In this document: piece after piece, positions 25,720 through 32,797 of the stretch
Layout: each line of letters begins with the position of its first letter
Numbering within the stretch: the first letter of the stretch is position 1
From: Dyadobacter sp. UC 10
GTDB lineage: Bacteria > Bacteroidota > Bacteroidia > Cytophagales > Spirosomataceae
DNA: 64,000 nucleotides
Reading direction: 5' to 3'
Assembly (NCBI RefSeq): GCF_008369915.1
Contig: NZ_VSRN01000001.1
Span: 4,956,501-5,020,500 of the forward strand
Program-made: the position numbers and the translations under genes
The notes under the pieces: model-generated
Database searches by the model: none
What the model was told of the DNA's origin: nothing
The model's input: only the letters and a program-made list of their open reading frames with translations

Positions 25720-26568
25720 ATGGCCGAAGTATCGATCCACATCAGGCAACTGAACCCCGGAGATTTGCCTTTCTGCCACAGGCTGGTTGCGGAAGCCGGC
25801 TGGAACCAGACCGATGCCGACTGGTCGCGGGCTATGGAGCTGGAACCGACAGGCTGTTTCATAGCGGAAAAAGGTCATACACCGGTGGCAACCACCACAA
25901 CCTGCTGCTTTGGCTCCATTGCCTGGATCGCGATGGTGCTGGTCGATAAGCGGTTCCGCAATCAGGGTATTGCCAGGCAATTACTCGAACATGCGATTGC
26001 TTACCTGGAAAGCCGGAAAATAGCGACGATCCGGCTAGATGCAACTTCTCTGGGGCAGGGTTTATACGAAAAGCTGGGTTTTGAGGATGAATATGAAGTG
26101 ATCAGGTTCCGGCGCGAGGCGCTTCTCGACAACCATGTGTTAGCTGAGACCTCTTCCAGGCAATTAATAGAGGATATTGCCGGGCTGGACAGGCAAGCTA
26201 CTAAAACTGGCAGGGAAGCGTTGCTGTCGGCATTGCGCATTCAAGGTTCACCCATTTTATGTAAATACCGTAAAAACGGCCAGGTAGAAGCATACGCAAC
26301 CGGAAGGCCGGGCACTTATGCGTTCCAGATTGGGCCTGTAATATCCGCTATGCCCGAATCTGCCCTGGAACTGCTTGCCAGAATGAGTGCGCAATACCAA
26401 TCGGAAAGGGTGTTTATTGATATACCATCAGCAAATGTCCAGTCAATTTCGTGGGCGGAGGCGAGTGGATTTGTGAAACAGCGGTCTTTTATCAGAATGT
26501 ATCGCGGTCAGAAAATTGAAGATCTTGTTCAGTCAATCTGGGCATGTTTCGGGCCGGAAAAAGGATAG
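25720..26568 (+). CDS. GNAT acetyltransferase with second C-terminal GNAT-like domain
   Basis: 282 residues from ATG 25720. The first GNAT domain (about 5-140) has IRQLNPGDLPFCHRLVAEAG, the acetyl-CoA-binding loop VDKRFRNQGIARQLLEHA (R-x2-G-x-G-like) and LGQGLYEKLGFEDEY. The second half (about 150-282) resembles the YitH/HolE-type acetyltransferase domain: LDRQATKTGREALLSAL, YRKNGQVEAYATGRPG, WAEASGFVKQRSFIRMYRG. Cytoplasmic; the substrate cannot be predicted. The layout is common for this subfamily, so it is not an unusual fusion. Confidence 0.88.
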   Translation: MAEVSIHIRQLNPGDLPFCHRLVAEAGWNQTDADWSRAMELEPTGCFIAEKGHTPVATTTTCCFGSIAWIAMVLVDKRFRNQGIARQLLEHAIAYLESRKIATIRLDATSLGQGLYEKLGFEDEYEVIRFRREALLDNHVLAETSSRQLIEDIAGLDRQATKTGREALLSALRIQGSPILCKYRKNGQVEAYATGRPGTYAFQIGPVISAMPESALELLARMSAQYQSERVFIDIPSANVQSISWAEASGFVKQRSFIRMYRGQKIEDLVQSIWACFGPEKG

Positions 26569-26622
26569 CCGTTTGATTTAATTTGCATGTTTTCCACACT
26601 TCTATAAACCACAATCATTTGA

Positions 26623-26630
26623 TATATTTG
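26623..26630 (+). promoter_or_regulatory. Possible -7 promoter element (TATATTTG)
   Basis: Exact TAnnTTTG match, 18 bases before the response regulator ATG. No -33 TTTG at normal spacing is seen. Confidence 0.35.
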
Positions 26631-26648
26631 TCTTTTTGCTGAAGTATT

Positions 26649-27053
26649 ATGGAAAATGGGCAGACAGTGCATCTCGGGGACGATGACGAGGACGACAGAA
26701 TGCTGATTAAAGACGCGTTGGAAGAAGCCAACCCGAATGTAACCGTCATAGAAGCGGAGGATGGTCAGGAGCTGATCGAGAATGTAAAAAACTCGGACGA
26801 CCTGTCAGAAACCGTAGTGGTAGTAGATATGAATATGCCGAAAATGAATGGCATAGAAGCAATTAAAGAAATCAGGGCTGATCCGGAGCTGGTCGACCTG
26901 CCTACCGTGATGTTGTCGACTTCCAGCAATCCCGAACTCAAAAAGAAAGCGCTGGCGGCGGGAGCCGACGACTTCTTTGTAAAACCTAACAGTTTCACAG
27001 CCCTGCTCGAAATCGCAAAAGGGATTATCAACAGGTTCCTGGGGAAAAATTAA
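26649..27053 (+). CDS. Single-domain response regulator (CheY/Rcp1-like)
   Basis: 134 residues, receiver domain only, with no output domain. Acidic pocket DDDEDD (11-16), phosphoacceptor Asp60 in VVVVDMNMPKMNG, Ser/Thr switch in MLSTSSNPE (90-91) and Lys112 in FFVKPNSF. The acidic stretch and the NPE after LSTS are typical of Rcp1-like regulators that pair with cytoplasmic histidine kinases. The GAF kinase at 23472 could be its partner, but they are 2 kb apart with unrelated genes between, so pairing is a guess. Confidence 0.93.
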   Translation: MENGQTVHLGDDDEDDRMLIKDALEEANPNVTVIEAEDGQELIENVKNSDDLSETVVVVDMNMPKMNGIEAIKEIRADPELVDLPTVMLSTSSNPELKKKALAAGADDFFVKPNSFTALLEIAKGIINRFLGKN

Positions 27054-27138
27054 CCGGTGTAATGAATGAGCCTGAGCAAACATGCAAATTTTGTACAACT
27101 TTGCATTGCAAAGTACTTTTTGTGTGTTAGATTTGTGC

Positions 27139-27897
27139 ATGAAATGGTTTGTAAAAGAAGGTTCCATCGTGCGGGAAATCTGGGGAAAGGCGGACACGAT
27201 CCTTTTCATTTTTGCAGGGGCTTCCGCCGAATTTGCTGTTAATAAAGCAGTGGACTGGCTGTACTTTACCGGAAAGCTTCCGGCAGACCCGCTGGGCCGG
27301 TTATTTTCTACAGTAACTTACGCGCGCAAGATTGTTTTTGCACAACACGATGACGCTGTCCGGGCTATAAACCAGATTGCGGCGATCCATAAGGAAGTTG
27401 AAAACAAACGCGGTGCACAAATTCCGGACTGGGCTTACAGGGATGTATTATTTATGCTTATCGATTATTCCATCCGCTCTTTTGAATTGCTGGAAAGGAA
27501 ACTGAGTACCGGCGAGAAAGCGGAGATTTTCGATGTCTTTAACCGGGTCGGGCTCGGAATGGGCATTAGGGGTTTACCCGCCACCTTTGAAGAATGGGAG
27601 GTAATGCGCAGGGAGCATTTGCTCGAAAATCTGGCAAAAAGTAACTATTCGATCGATCTATATAAACAATACAAAAAGCACCTGGGCCTGGGGCGTTATC
27701 ATCTGCTCAAACAGGTACAGGCGCAGATTACCCCCGCCACAGTGAATGAACTGCTCGCTCTGGGCGGCGGACCGGTAATAGGTATTATTTTGCCGCTTTA
27801 TCAGGCACTGCGAAAAATCAGGCTGCAGAACTTGCTGCGCAATCTAATCTTGCCGGAAGCATACAAGCCGCAAATCCTGAGTTTGGACGCGATATGA
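27139..27897 (+). CDS. MpaB/latex-clearing-type oxygenase family protein (DUF2236)
   Basis: 252 residues from ATG 27139. The pattern is the oxygenase MpaB family (DUF2236): SIVREIWGKADTILFIFAGA, NKAVDWLYF, PLGRLFSTVTYARKIVF, and DWAYRDVLFMLIDYSIRSFE. The latter two regions carry the Arg/His residues used by rubber oxygenase relatives to hold b-type heme. Members act on terpenoid or polyisoprenoid chains or are uncharacterised. A TAGATTTG sequence (27128-27135) lies just 3 bases before the ATG, too near to be this start's ordinary promoter. Confidence 0.78.
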   Translation: MKWFVKEGSIVREIWGKADTILFIFAGASAEFAVNKAVDWLYFTGKLPADPLGRLFSTVTYARKIVFAQHDDAVRAINQIAAIHKEVENKRGAQIPDWAYRDVLFMLIDYSIRSFELLERKLSTGEKAEIFDVFNRVGLGMGIRGLPATFEEWEVMRREHLLENLAKSNYSIDLYKQYKKHLGLGRYHLLKQVQAQITPATVNELLALGGGPVIGIILPLYQALRKIRLQNLLRNLILPEAYKPQILSLDAI

Positions 27898-27987
27898 TCC
27901 GTGCATACTTAATTTGCAGGCTTCTGGCAGCGTATAGTATGCAGGGTGTTTAGAAAACCATGCAACAGTGCACGCCCAATTAGGTGA

Positions 27988-28851
27988 TCATGTGGTGGCT
28001 TTGACGAGTTTTTTGATGTAAGCCCGGATTGTAGTCTGGCCGCGCTCTGGTGCACTGCCTAAGTCATATTTCTCATCCAGTGTAACGGCGGTCATCGCGG
28101 CCATGGATTCTGCGGCTTTTTGAGAGAAGCCCATTTTTGTCAGATAAGAGACCCATTCATTCCTCGGTATGACTACCGTGTCTACTTTTTTGCCCAAAAC
28201 CTGCGAAAAAGCTTCTGCCACATCAGCCGGAGCGTACACAGCAGGTCCTTCAATGTGATGCAGCCCTGTTTTTTCAACCGCCTCAGTCAACAAGTGGGCG
28301 GCAAAACGGCCAATATCTTCGGGGGCTACCATCGCGATTTTAAAATCGGCAGGGTACAATGTGTAAATTTTCTGCTCCTCTCTGGCTGATTCGAGAAATA
28401 CGTCCCAGTTGCTCATATAATAGGCTCCGCGCAGAATAGTGGTGGGAATATTGGTTTTGGCGAGCGCCTGTTCCATTTCGTAAAGCACGCCCAGATCGCC
28501 GATACCGTCCTTATCCTGAGCGCCATAAGTAGACTGCGCCACAATCTTTTCTAAACCCGAACCTTCCAACGCAGAAACAATCGCATGCATGTTTTTCCGT
28601 TCCTCTGCGATGGTGTCTGATGTCGGAGGGGCCGGGGGATTTAAAAAGAATAACCTTTTCCCTTTTTGTAAAATTTGACGAAATCCCTCCACATCGCGGA
28701 TATCAGCGACTGCGACCTTCGCGCCTTTCTGTTGCCAATCGTCCGACTTGCCGGCATTACGCGTAATCACGGTCACTTCCTCACCCCGAGCGAGTAACGT
28801 TTCAGCGACTGCCGTTCCGACATGTCCGGTTGCTCCCAGTATGATGTACAT
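27988..28851 (-). CDS. NmrA-like NAD(P)-binding protein (atypical SDR)
   Basis: 287 residues. The N terminus MYIILGATGHVGTAVAETLL gives the GxTGxxG nucleotide-binding motif, then TVITRNAGKSDDWQQKGAKV and ADIRDVEGFRQIL. IVAQSTYGAQ and AYYMSNWDVFLES fit atypical SDRs of the NmrA/NAD(P)H-azoreductase type. The active-site YxxxK of classical SDRs is absent. Likely a cytoplasmic redox-sensing or reductase protein; substrate unknown. It faces the barrel gene at 28934, same strand, with 82 bases between. Confidence 0.88.
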   Translation of the reverse strand: MYIILGATGHVGTAVAETLLARGEEVTVITRNAGKSDDWQQKGAKVAVADIRDVEGFRQILQKGKRLFFLNPPAPPTSDTIAEERKNMHAIVSALEGSGLEKIVAQSTYGAQDKDGIGDLGVLYEMEQALAKTNIPTTILRGAYYMSNWDVFLESAREEQKIYTLYPADFKIAMVAPEDIGRFAAHLLTEAVEKTGLHHIEGPAVYAPADVAEAFSQVLGKKVDTVVIPRNEWVSYLTKMGFSQKAAESMAAMTAVTLDEKYDLGSAPERGQTTIRAYIKKLVKATT

Positions 28852-28933
28852 AGTTTATTGAGTTTGATGAACCCACCAAGCCCAACAATCCTATGCCAGC
28901 GACTGGCATTCTTGCATCAAAAGTGTGCTGGCA

Positions 28934-29623
28934 TTATGGCCAGGCTACTCCTACGGTAACTTGTATCGTCCTGGTTTTGAACTTTTCATAATAATAGGGT
29001 CCGTCATACCGGACACTTTCCATTTTGTAGGTACCAAAGCCCTCCTGAATCCTGACGGCAACGGGAACAGTGATTTTCCAGAGATCAACCTCCACGCCAG
29101 CACCCGCGATAAAACCTACCGGATCGCGGCTGGTTTCCGGGTGAATGTTATCGGCTAACCCTATTGGGCCGCAGCCTGCGACGCCGCATATCGTGCCTCC
29201 CTGCTTGACAGTCAGTGCGGTTCGGAACCTGAGCATAGGGCCGAGCTCGGCGAAGGGACGGACTTTGCCGGAAGAAATCGTGTACCTGGCCAGGAGTGGC
29301 AGATGAAAAGCTTTCCACCGCCATGTCGTTTCCCGATAGACTTGCGTATTGGCACCTTCCGACGAAAACTCACGGAAAGAATTGAACGCGGGTTGAAAAT
29401 GCAACGAGAATCCCTGCGGCTCCTTCGAGAATGCATACCGGAAGTCCAGCCCGACAGCAGCGCCTGAAATTTTAGAGAGCTTATCATTGTCATATATTTT
29501 CCCCAAAATCTGTGGCCCGCCGTAAATACCCAGGCCAAATTTCCTGAAAGAACGTGCCTCCTGGGCGTGAAGCGATCGGGCTAGAAAAAATAGGGACAAG
29601 AGCAGTAGAATTGCGTTTTTCAT
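28934..29623 (-). CDS. Outer-membrane beta-barrel protein (PorT-like)
   Basis: 229 residues from ATG 29623, where a signal peptide begins (LLLLSLFFLARSLHAQEA); a longer open frame upstream lacks any signal. The body alternates amphipathic strands with glycines: KFGLGIYGGPQILGK, FSLHFQPAFNSFREF, KAFHLPLLARYTISSGKVRP, and the last strand RTIQVTVGVAWP. This is the outer-membrane beta-barrel family often called PorT-like. The function is not specific. A GVAGCGP segment has a Cys pair that could form a loop disulfide. Confidence 0.8.
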   Translation of the reverse strand: MKNAILLLLSLFFLARSLHAQEARSFRKFGLGIYGGPQILGKIYDNDKLSKISGAAVGLDFRYAFSKEPQGFSLHFQPAFNSFREFSSEGANTQVYRETTWRWKAFHLPLLARYTISSGKVRPFAELGPMLRFRTALTVKQGGTICGVAGCGPIGLADNIHPETSRDPVGFIAGAGVEVDLWKITVPVAVRIQEGFGTYKMESVRYDGPYYYEKFKTRTIQVTVGVAWP

Positions 29624-29741
29624 AGGGGTAGAACGTTTTTTCAGGATGACAGTAAATGGTTGGAAAAAGTTGTAAAAATATTGTCCCAAAGTCCCCCTCA
29701 GATTGTCGTGTATCCACCTGCTGCCTGCCAAACTGCTATTC

Positions 29742-29749
29742 TATCTTTG
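29742..29749 (+). promoter_or_regulatory. Possible -7 promoter element (TATCTTTG)
   Basis: Exact TAnnTTTG match, 46 bases before the VOC gene at 29796. No convincing -33 element. Confidence 0.35.
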
Positions 29750-29795
29750 CATATCACATTTTCACCTGGCCTGAGGGTCGTAAATTTTTTAAACG

Positions 29796-30203
29796 ATGGA
29801 AAAAATAGATTTGCATCCGTATTTAATGTTTGATGGAAATTGCCGGGCGGCGTTTGAGTTTTATCAGAACGTTTTTGGTGGGGAGCTGAATTTTATGACT
29901 TATGGAGATATGGACGGAAACTGTCCTGCCGGAGTCCGCGATCAAATCATGCACGGCACGCTTATGGGCGGCTCCGTCGAATTCATGGGTGGTGACGCGC
30001 CCGAAGGAATGTCGCTTGGAGCCGGAAAGATCGCCCTGTCCCTCAGCGGTTTCGACGAGGCAATATTGCGTGAAAAGTATAATGCATTAAGCGAAGGGGG
30101 CACTATTGTAATCCCGATCGACCGGCAAATGTGGGGTGATATTTACGGAGCATTTCAGGACAAATTCGGCATTGACTGGATGGTAGATATCAGGATTGCT
30201 TAG
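29796..30203 (+). CDS. VOC-family (PhnB-like) protein
   Basis: 135 residues. PhnB-type VOC fold: LHPYLMFDGNCRAAFEFYQN, FGGELNFMTYGDM, IMHGTLMGGSVEFMGGDAP, ALSLSGFDEA and DRQMWGDIYGAFQDKFGIDW. It resembles the gene at 25130 but is on the other strand and clearly divergent. Soluble; substrate unknown. Converges on the lipoprotein gene that ends at 30240. Confidence 0.9.
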   Translation: MEKIDLHPYLMFDGNCRAAFEFYQNVFGGELNFMTYGDMDGNCPAGVRDQIMHGTLMGGSVEFMGGDAPEGMSLGAGKIALSLSGFDEAILREKYNALSEGGTIVIPIDRQMWGDIYGAFQDKFGIDWMVDIRIA

Positions 30204-30206
30204 TAT

Positions 30207-30241
30207 GAAATGTGAGGTTGCGAATACCGACCTCACATTTC
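30207..30241. terminator. Hairpin between convergent genes
   Basis: Perfect 11-base stem GAAATGTGAGG (30207-30217) with CCTCACATTTC (30231-30241). It overlaps the stop of the minus-strand gene (30240-30242). No real T run on either side, so it is a possible bidirectional terminator, not a canonical one. Confidence 0.5.
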
Positions 30242-31208
30242 AAATCTTCCTGCTGAGGCTCAAACCGACGCCTGTTTGATTCCGTCCCGCAGGGAAACTG
30301 AAAACATTCCAGGATGTTCGCCGTCTGGCCATTTTCTGTTGCCGCACGAGATTTCGCCCGCTGAAAAACATGGACGCAGTACCCAGCTCTATATTGATCA
30401 GTGAAAGTGTGCGTTGATCCGAATAGTTGTAGTCTACGCTCTTACTGTTATCCGGATGATATCCAATTGCACCCAGGGCAATCTGACCGGCACCGGTAAG
30501 GAGCCCTACAATGGGAACTGACTTGTTGGTACTGCCATTTGCGATATTGGTTTCGTTCAGCACATTAAGCCCAACGTTCGTGCCGATCAGGATTCCCGAA
30601 CTTATTACGAAACCCGATTTCATTCTGTAGCGGTAGTTCGGGGCAGGCATAGACGGTCCTGGTCCCGGACCGTTCGGGCCGTAAGTCGGCTGGATCATTG
30701 CACATTCCTCCTTCGAGAGCCCGCTGGAAGCGATCCAGCGATCTATATCCGCATTCTTTATGTCCATTAGCGCCTCATATTTGTGGCTGGCATTAATCGT
30801 TTCGGCCACTTTCCGCCCCGCTGTTTTCTCAATCAGATAGCCCACTGCGCAGATATTTCCGTCCTTATCTATGAAGCAAGGTTTGCTTTCTTCCGGATAA
30901 TCGTAGTTTCTTGGGTACTTACCGTTACCAGCGTACTGGTGCAGGAGGTCCAGCATTTCAGTCCTTTTGTTTTTCAGTTCTTTTGATAAAAAAGAAATAT
31001 CCTTACTCCGAAGAAGCCGCTCGACATATTGAAGGTGCGTTCTGATCCTTAAATCATTGTCCGTATTTTCATCAGGCTCAAAACCATAAGTTTCGACAAA
31101 ACTGAGGTCGCCGATAATCATATTTACGCGGTTGCTGTGATTATCGCGATCACAACCAGAAAAGAGGAAGAAAGTCAGCGACAGCAGGCAAAGGGCGAGG
31201 TTTTTCAT
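30240..31208 (-). CDS. Lipoprotein with conserved CAVGYL...IQPTYG domain, function unknown
   Basis: 322 residues from ATG 31208, chosen because a lipoprotein signal starts there (LALCLLSLTFFLFSGC, Cys 19). Upstream in-frame sequence is only hydrophobic. A conserved block (about 110-180) reads CFIDKDGNICAVGYLIEKTA, then a helix ending in DIDRWIASSGLSKEECAMIQ and PTYGP. I know similar blocks, with the same D.DG..CAVG opening and the IQP.YG end, from other Bacteroidota and myxobacteria, without a function. The rest (about 190-322) has two glycine-rich hydrophobic segments. Confidence 0.75.
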   Translation of the reverse strand: MKNLALCLLSLTFFLFSGCDRDNHSNRVNMIIGDLSFVETYGFEPDENTDNDLRIRTHLQYVERLLRSKDISFLSKELKNKRTEMLDLLHQYAGNGKYPRNYDYPEESKPCFIDKDGNICAVGYLIEKTAGRKVAETINASHKYEALMDIKNADIDRWIASSGLSKEECAMIQPTYGPNGPGPGPSMPAPNYRYRMKSGFVISSGILIGTNVGLNVLNETNIANGSTNKSVPIVGLLTGAGQIALGAIGYHPDNSKSVDYNYSDQRTLSLINIELGTASMFFSGRNLVRQQKMARRRTSWNVFSFPAGRNQTGVGLSLSRKI

Positions 31209-31406
31209 AGCGCAGGAAGTCAGGTTGAAGATAGCAAATGTGATTTGGAGATAGAGAAAACAAATGGCGAAAAATGGTTGTAAAAGGATGATTATTAGGC
31301 AAGTAATGATAAGTCGGACAACTTTTATTATCAGTATCATTTATATCACAAATTCGCGATATTTAGTAAAATATTTAATATTAACTAAAACTAAAAAGCA
31401 CTTGAA

Positions 31407-31940
31407 ATGAAAACGACAACACTTCTGAAAGGTTTTGCACTGTTGCTGGCTGGCACTTTGACCGCCAATGTGAGCCAGGCGCAGGACAAACCCAAGCCAA
31501 GCCCCGCCGAAACTGCAACCGGAAAAGCAGGTGGCGCCACTATTACGATCAGTTATTCCGCACCTTCCGTAAAGGGACGCAAGATATTTGGCGAGCTCGT
31601 TCCTTATGACAAGGTATGGCGGGCAGGCGCGAATGAAGCTACTATCTTTCAGACTGATAAAGATATCATGGTAGAAGGGCAAGCACTGAAAGCAGGTAAA
31701 TACAGCCTTTACGCGATTCCCGGAGCAAACGAGTGGTCGTTTATATTCAACTCGGAAACCGGTCAGTGGGGGATCAAGAGGGGAGGAGATACGTCCAAAG
31801 ACCCGGCAAAAGACGTGCTGACGGTCAAAGCAAAGCCTATGAAAAGTGGTTCTATGGCCGAAAAACTCGCTTATGAGGTAACCGCCAACGGATTTGTGCT
31901 CCGCTGGGATAATACGGAAGTCCCGGTAGCAATTAAGTAA
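31407..31940 (+). CDS. Secreted DUF2911-domain protein
   Basis: 177 residues with a signal peptide (LLKGFALLLAGTLTANVSQA). DUF2911 features follow: ITISYSAPSVKGRKIFGELV, PYDKVWRAGANEATIFQT, LKAGKYSLYAIPG, and the WSFIFNSETGQWG strand. Widely distributed in Bacteroidota; the role is not known. Predicted periplasmic. A terminator follows the stop. Confidence 0.92.
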   Translation: MKTTTLLKGFALLLAGTLTANVSQAQDKPKPSPAETATGKAGGATITISYSAPSVKGRKIFGELVPYDKVWRAGANEATIFQTDKDIMVEGQALKAGKYSLYAIPGANEWSFIFNSETGQWGIKRGGDTSKDPAKDVLTVKAKPMKSGSMAEKLAYEVTANGFVLRWDNTEVPVAIK

Positions 31941-31947
31941 TACCCGG

Positions 31948-31974
31948 AGCCCTGCCAGTCGTGCAGGGCTTTTT
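31948..31974 (+). terminator. Terminator after the DUF2911 gene
   Basis: Stem AGCCCTGC (31948-31955) with GCAGGGCT (31962-31969), loop of 6, followed by four T. It sits between convergent genes. Confidence 0.75.
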
Positions 31975-32747
31975 CATTGATCCTCTTGCGCCCCGTTTAC
32001 GCATGCATTTAACAGGGTCAAATTTTTCATCGCTTCGCCCATCGTATTATTAAAATAGGCAAAGACAGTTTTTCCGGAGTCCAGCCAATCCCGGATGCTT
32101 TCGGCATATTCAATTAATACATCATCCTCGTACTGGCCCCGGTAATCGCCCTTTGGTCCATGGAAACGCAGGTATGTAAAGTCTAACTCCGATTCCAGTA
32201 AACCGGGTGCGGAACCTGGCTTGTCGTGGCGGACGATTTCAAAACCTAATGAATCGGCCAATTCAAAGGTATCTTCGGTATACCAGGAGCTGTCGCGAAA
32301 TTCGAGCGCAGCTTTCCAGCTTTTGTCCGGATCCACTTCGGAAATGGTGCCCAGTAGTTTTTCCAGCTGAGGACGCATCATTACTTTTAAAGATGGCGGA
32401 AACTGTACGAGCAGGCAGCCCTTCTTCGCGTCAGCCTGGCCGATCACTTCCATAAATTTCCGCACATCCGCCCGATCGAATGCAAGGCTTTTGTTGTGCG
32501 TGATCCCGCGCCAGAGCTTGAATGTGAATGTAAAATCTTCCGGAACCTGCGTTGCCCAGCTCCTGACAGTGGAGGCCTGCGGGATTTTGTAAAATGAACT
32601 GTTGATCTCAATACTGTTGAACAGCGATCCATAGTAAGTAAGGCGACTTTTATCCTGAAATTCAGGGGGATAAAATTGCTTGTTGGGAACCGGCAATACC
32701 AGTCCGCTTGTGCCAGCATAAAATTTTCCGGCTTGATTTTCAACCAT
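31974..32747 (-). CDS. DUF72 domain-containing protein
   Basis: 257 residues, cytoplasmic TIM-barrel type. DUF72 pattern: FYAGTSGLVLPVPNKQFYPP, YYGSLFNSIEINSSFYKIPQ, FTFKLWRGITHNKSL, GCLLVQFPPSLK, LEFRDSSWYTED, and TYLRFHGPKGDYRGQYEDDV at the C-terminal end. The function of the family (YecE in E. coli) is not known. A lone gene, downstream in the minus direction from the permease at 32798 with a 50-base gap. Confidence 0.92.
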   Translation of the reverse strand: MVENQAGKFYAGTSGLVLPVPNKQFYPPEFQDKSRLTYYGSLFNSIEINSSFYKIPQASTVRSWATQVPEDFTFTFKLWRGITHNKSLAFDRADVRKFMEVIGQADAKKGCLLVQFPPSLKVMMRPQLEKLLGTISEVDPDKSWKAALEFRDSSWYTEDTFELADSLGFEIVRHDKPGSAPGLLESELDFTYLRFHGPKGDYRGQYEDDVLIEYAESIRDWLDSGKTVFAYFNNTMGEAMKNLTLLNACVNGAQEDQ

Positions 32748-32797
32748 CGGTAAAAGGCAAATGTGATTGCCCTGTACCGTCTAAAACCATTCCAGCC

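Noticed and set aside
27128..27135. TAGATTTG as a promoter for the MpaB-type gene
   Set aside because: It ends 3 bases before the ATG, too close for a normal leader, and has no -33 element at the right distance.
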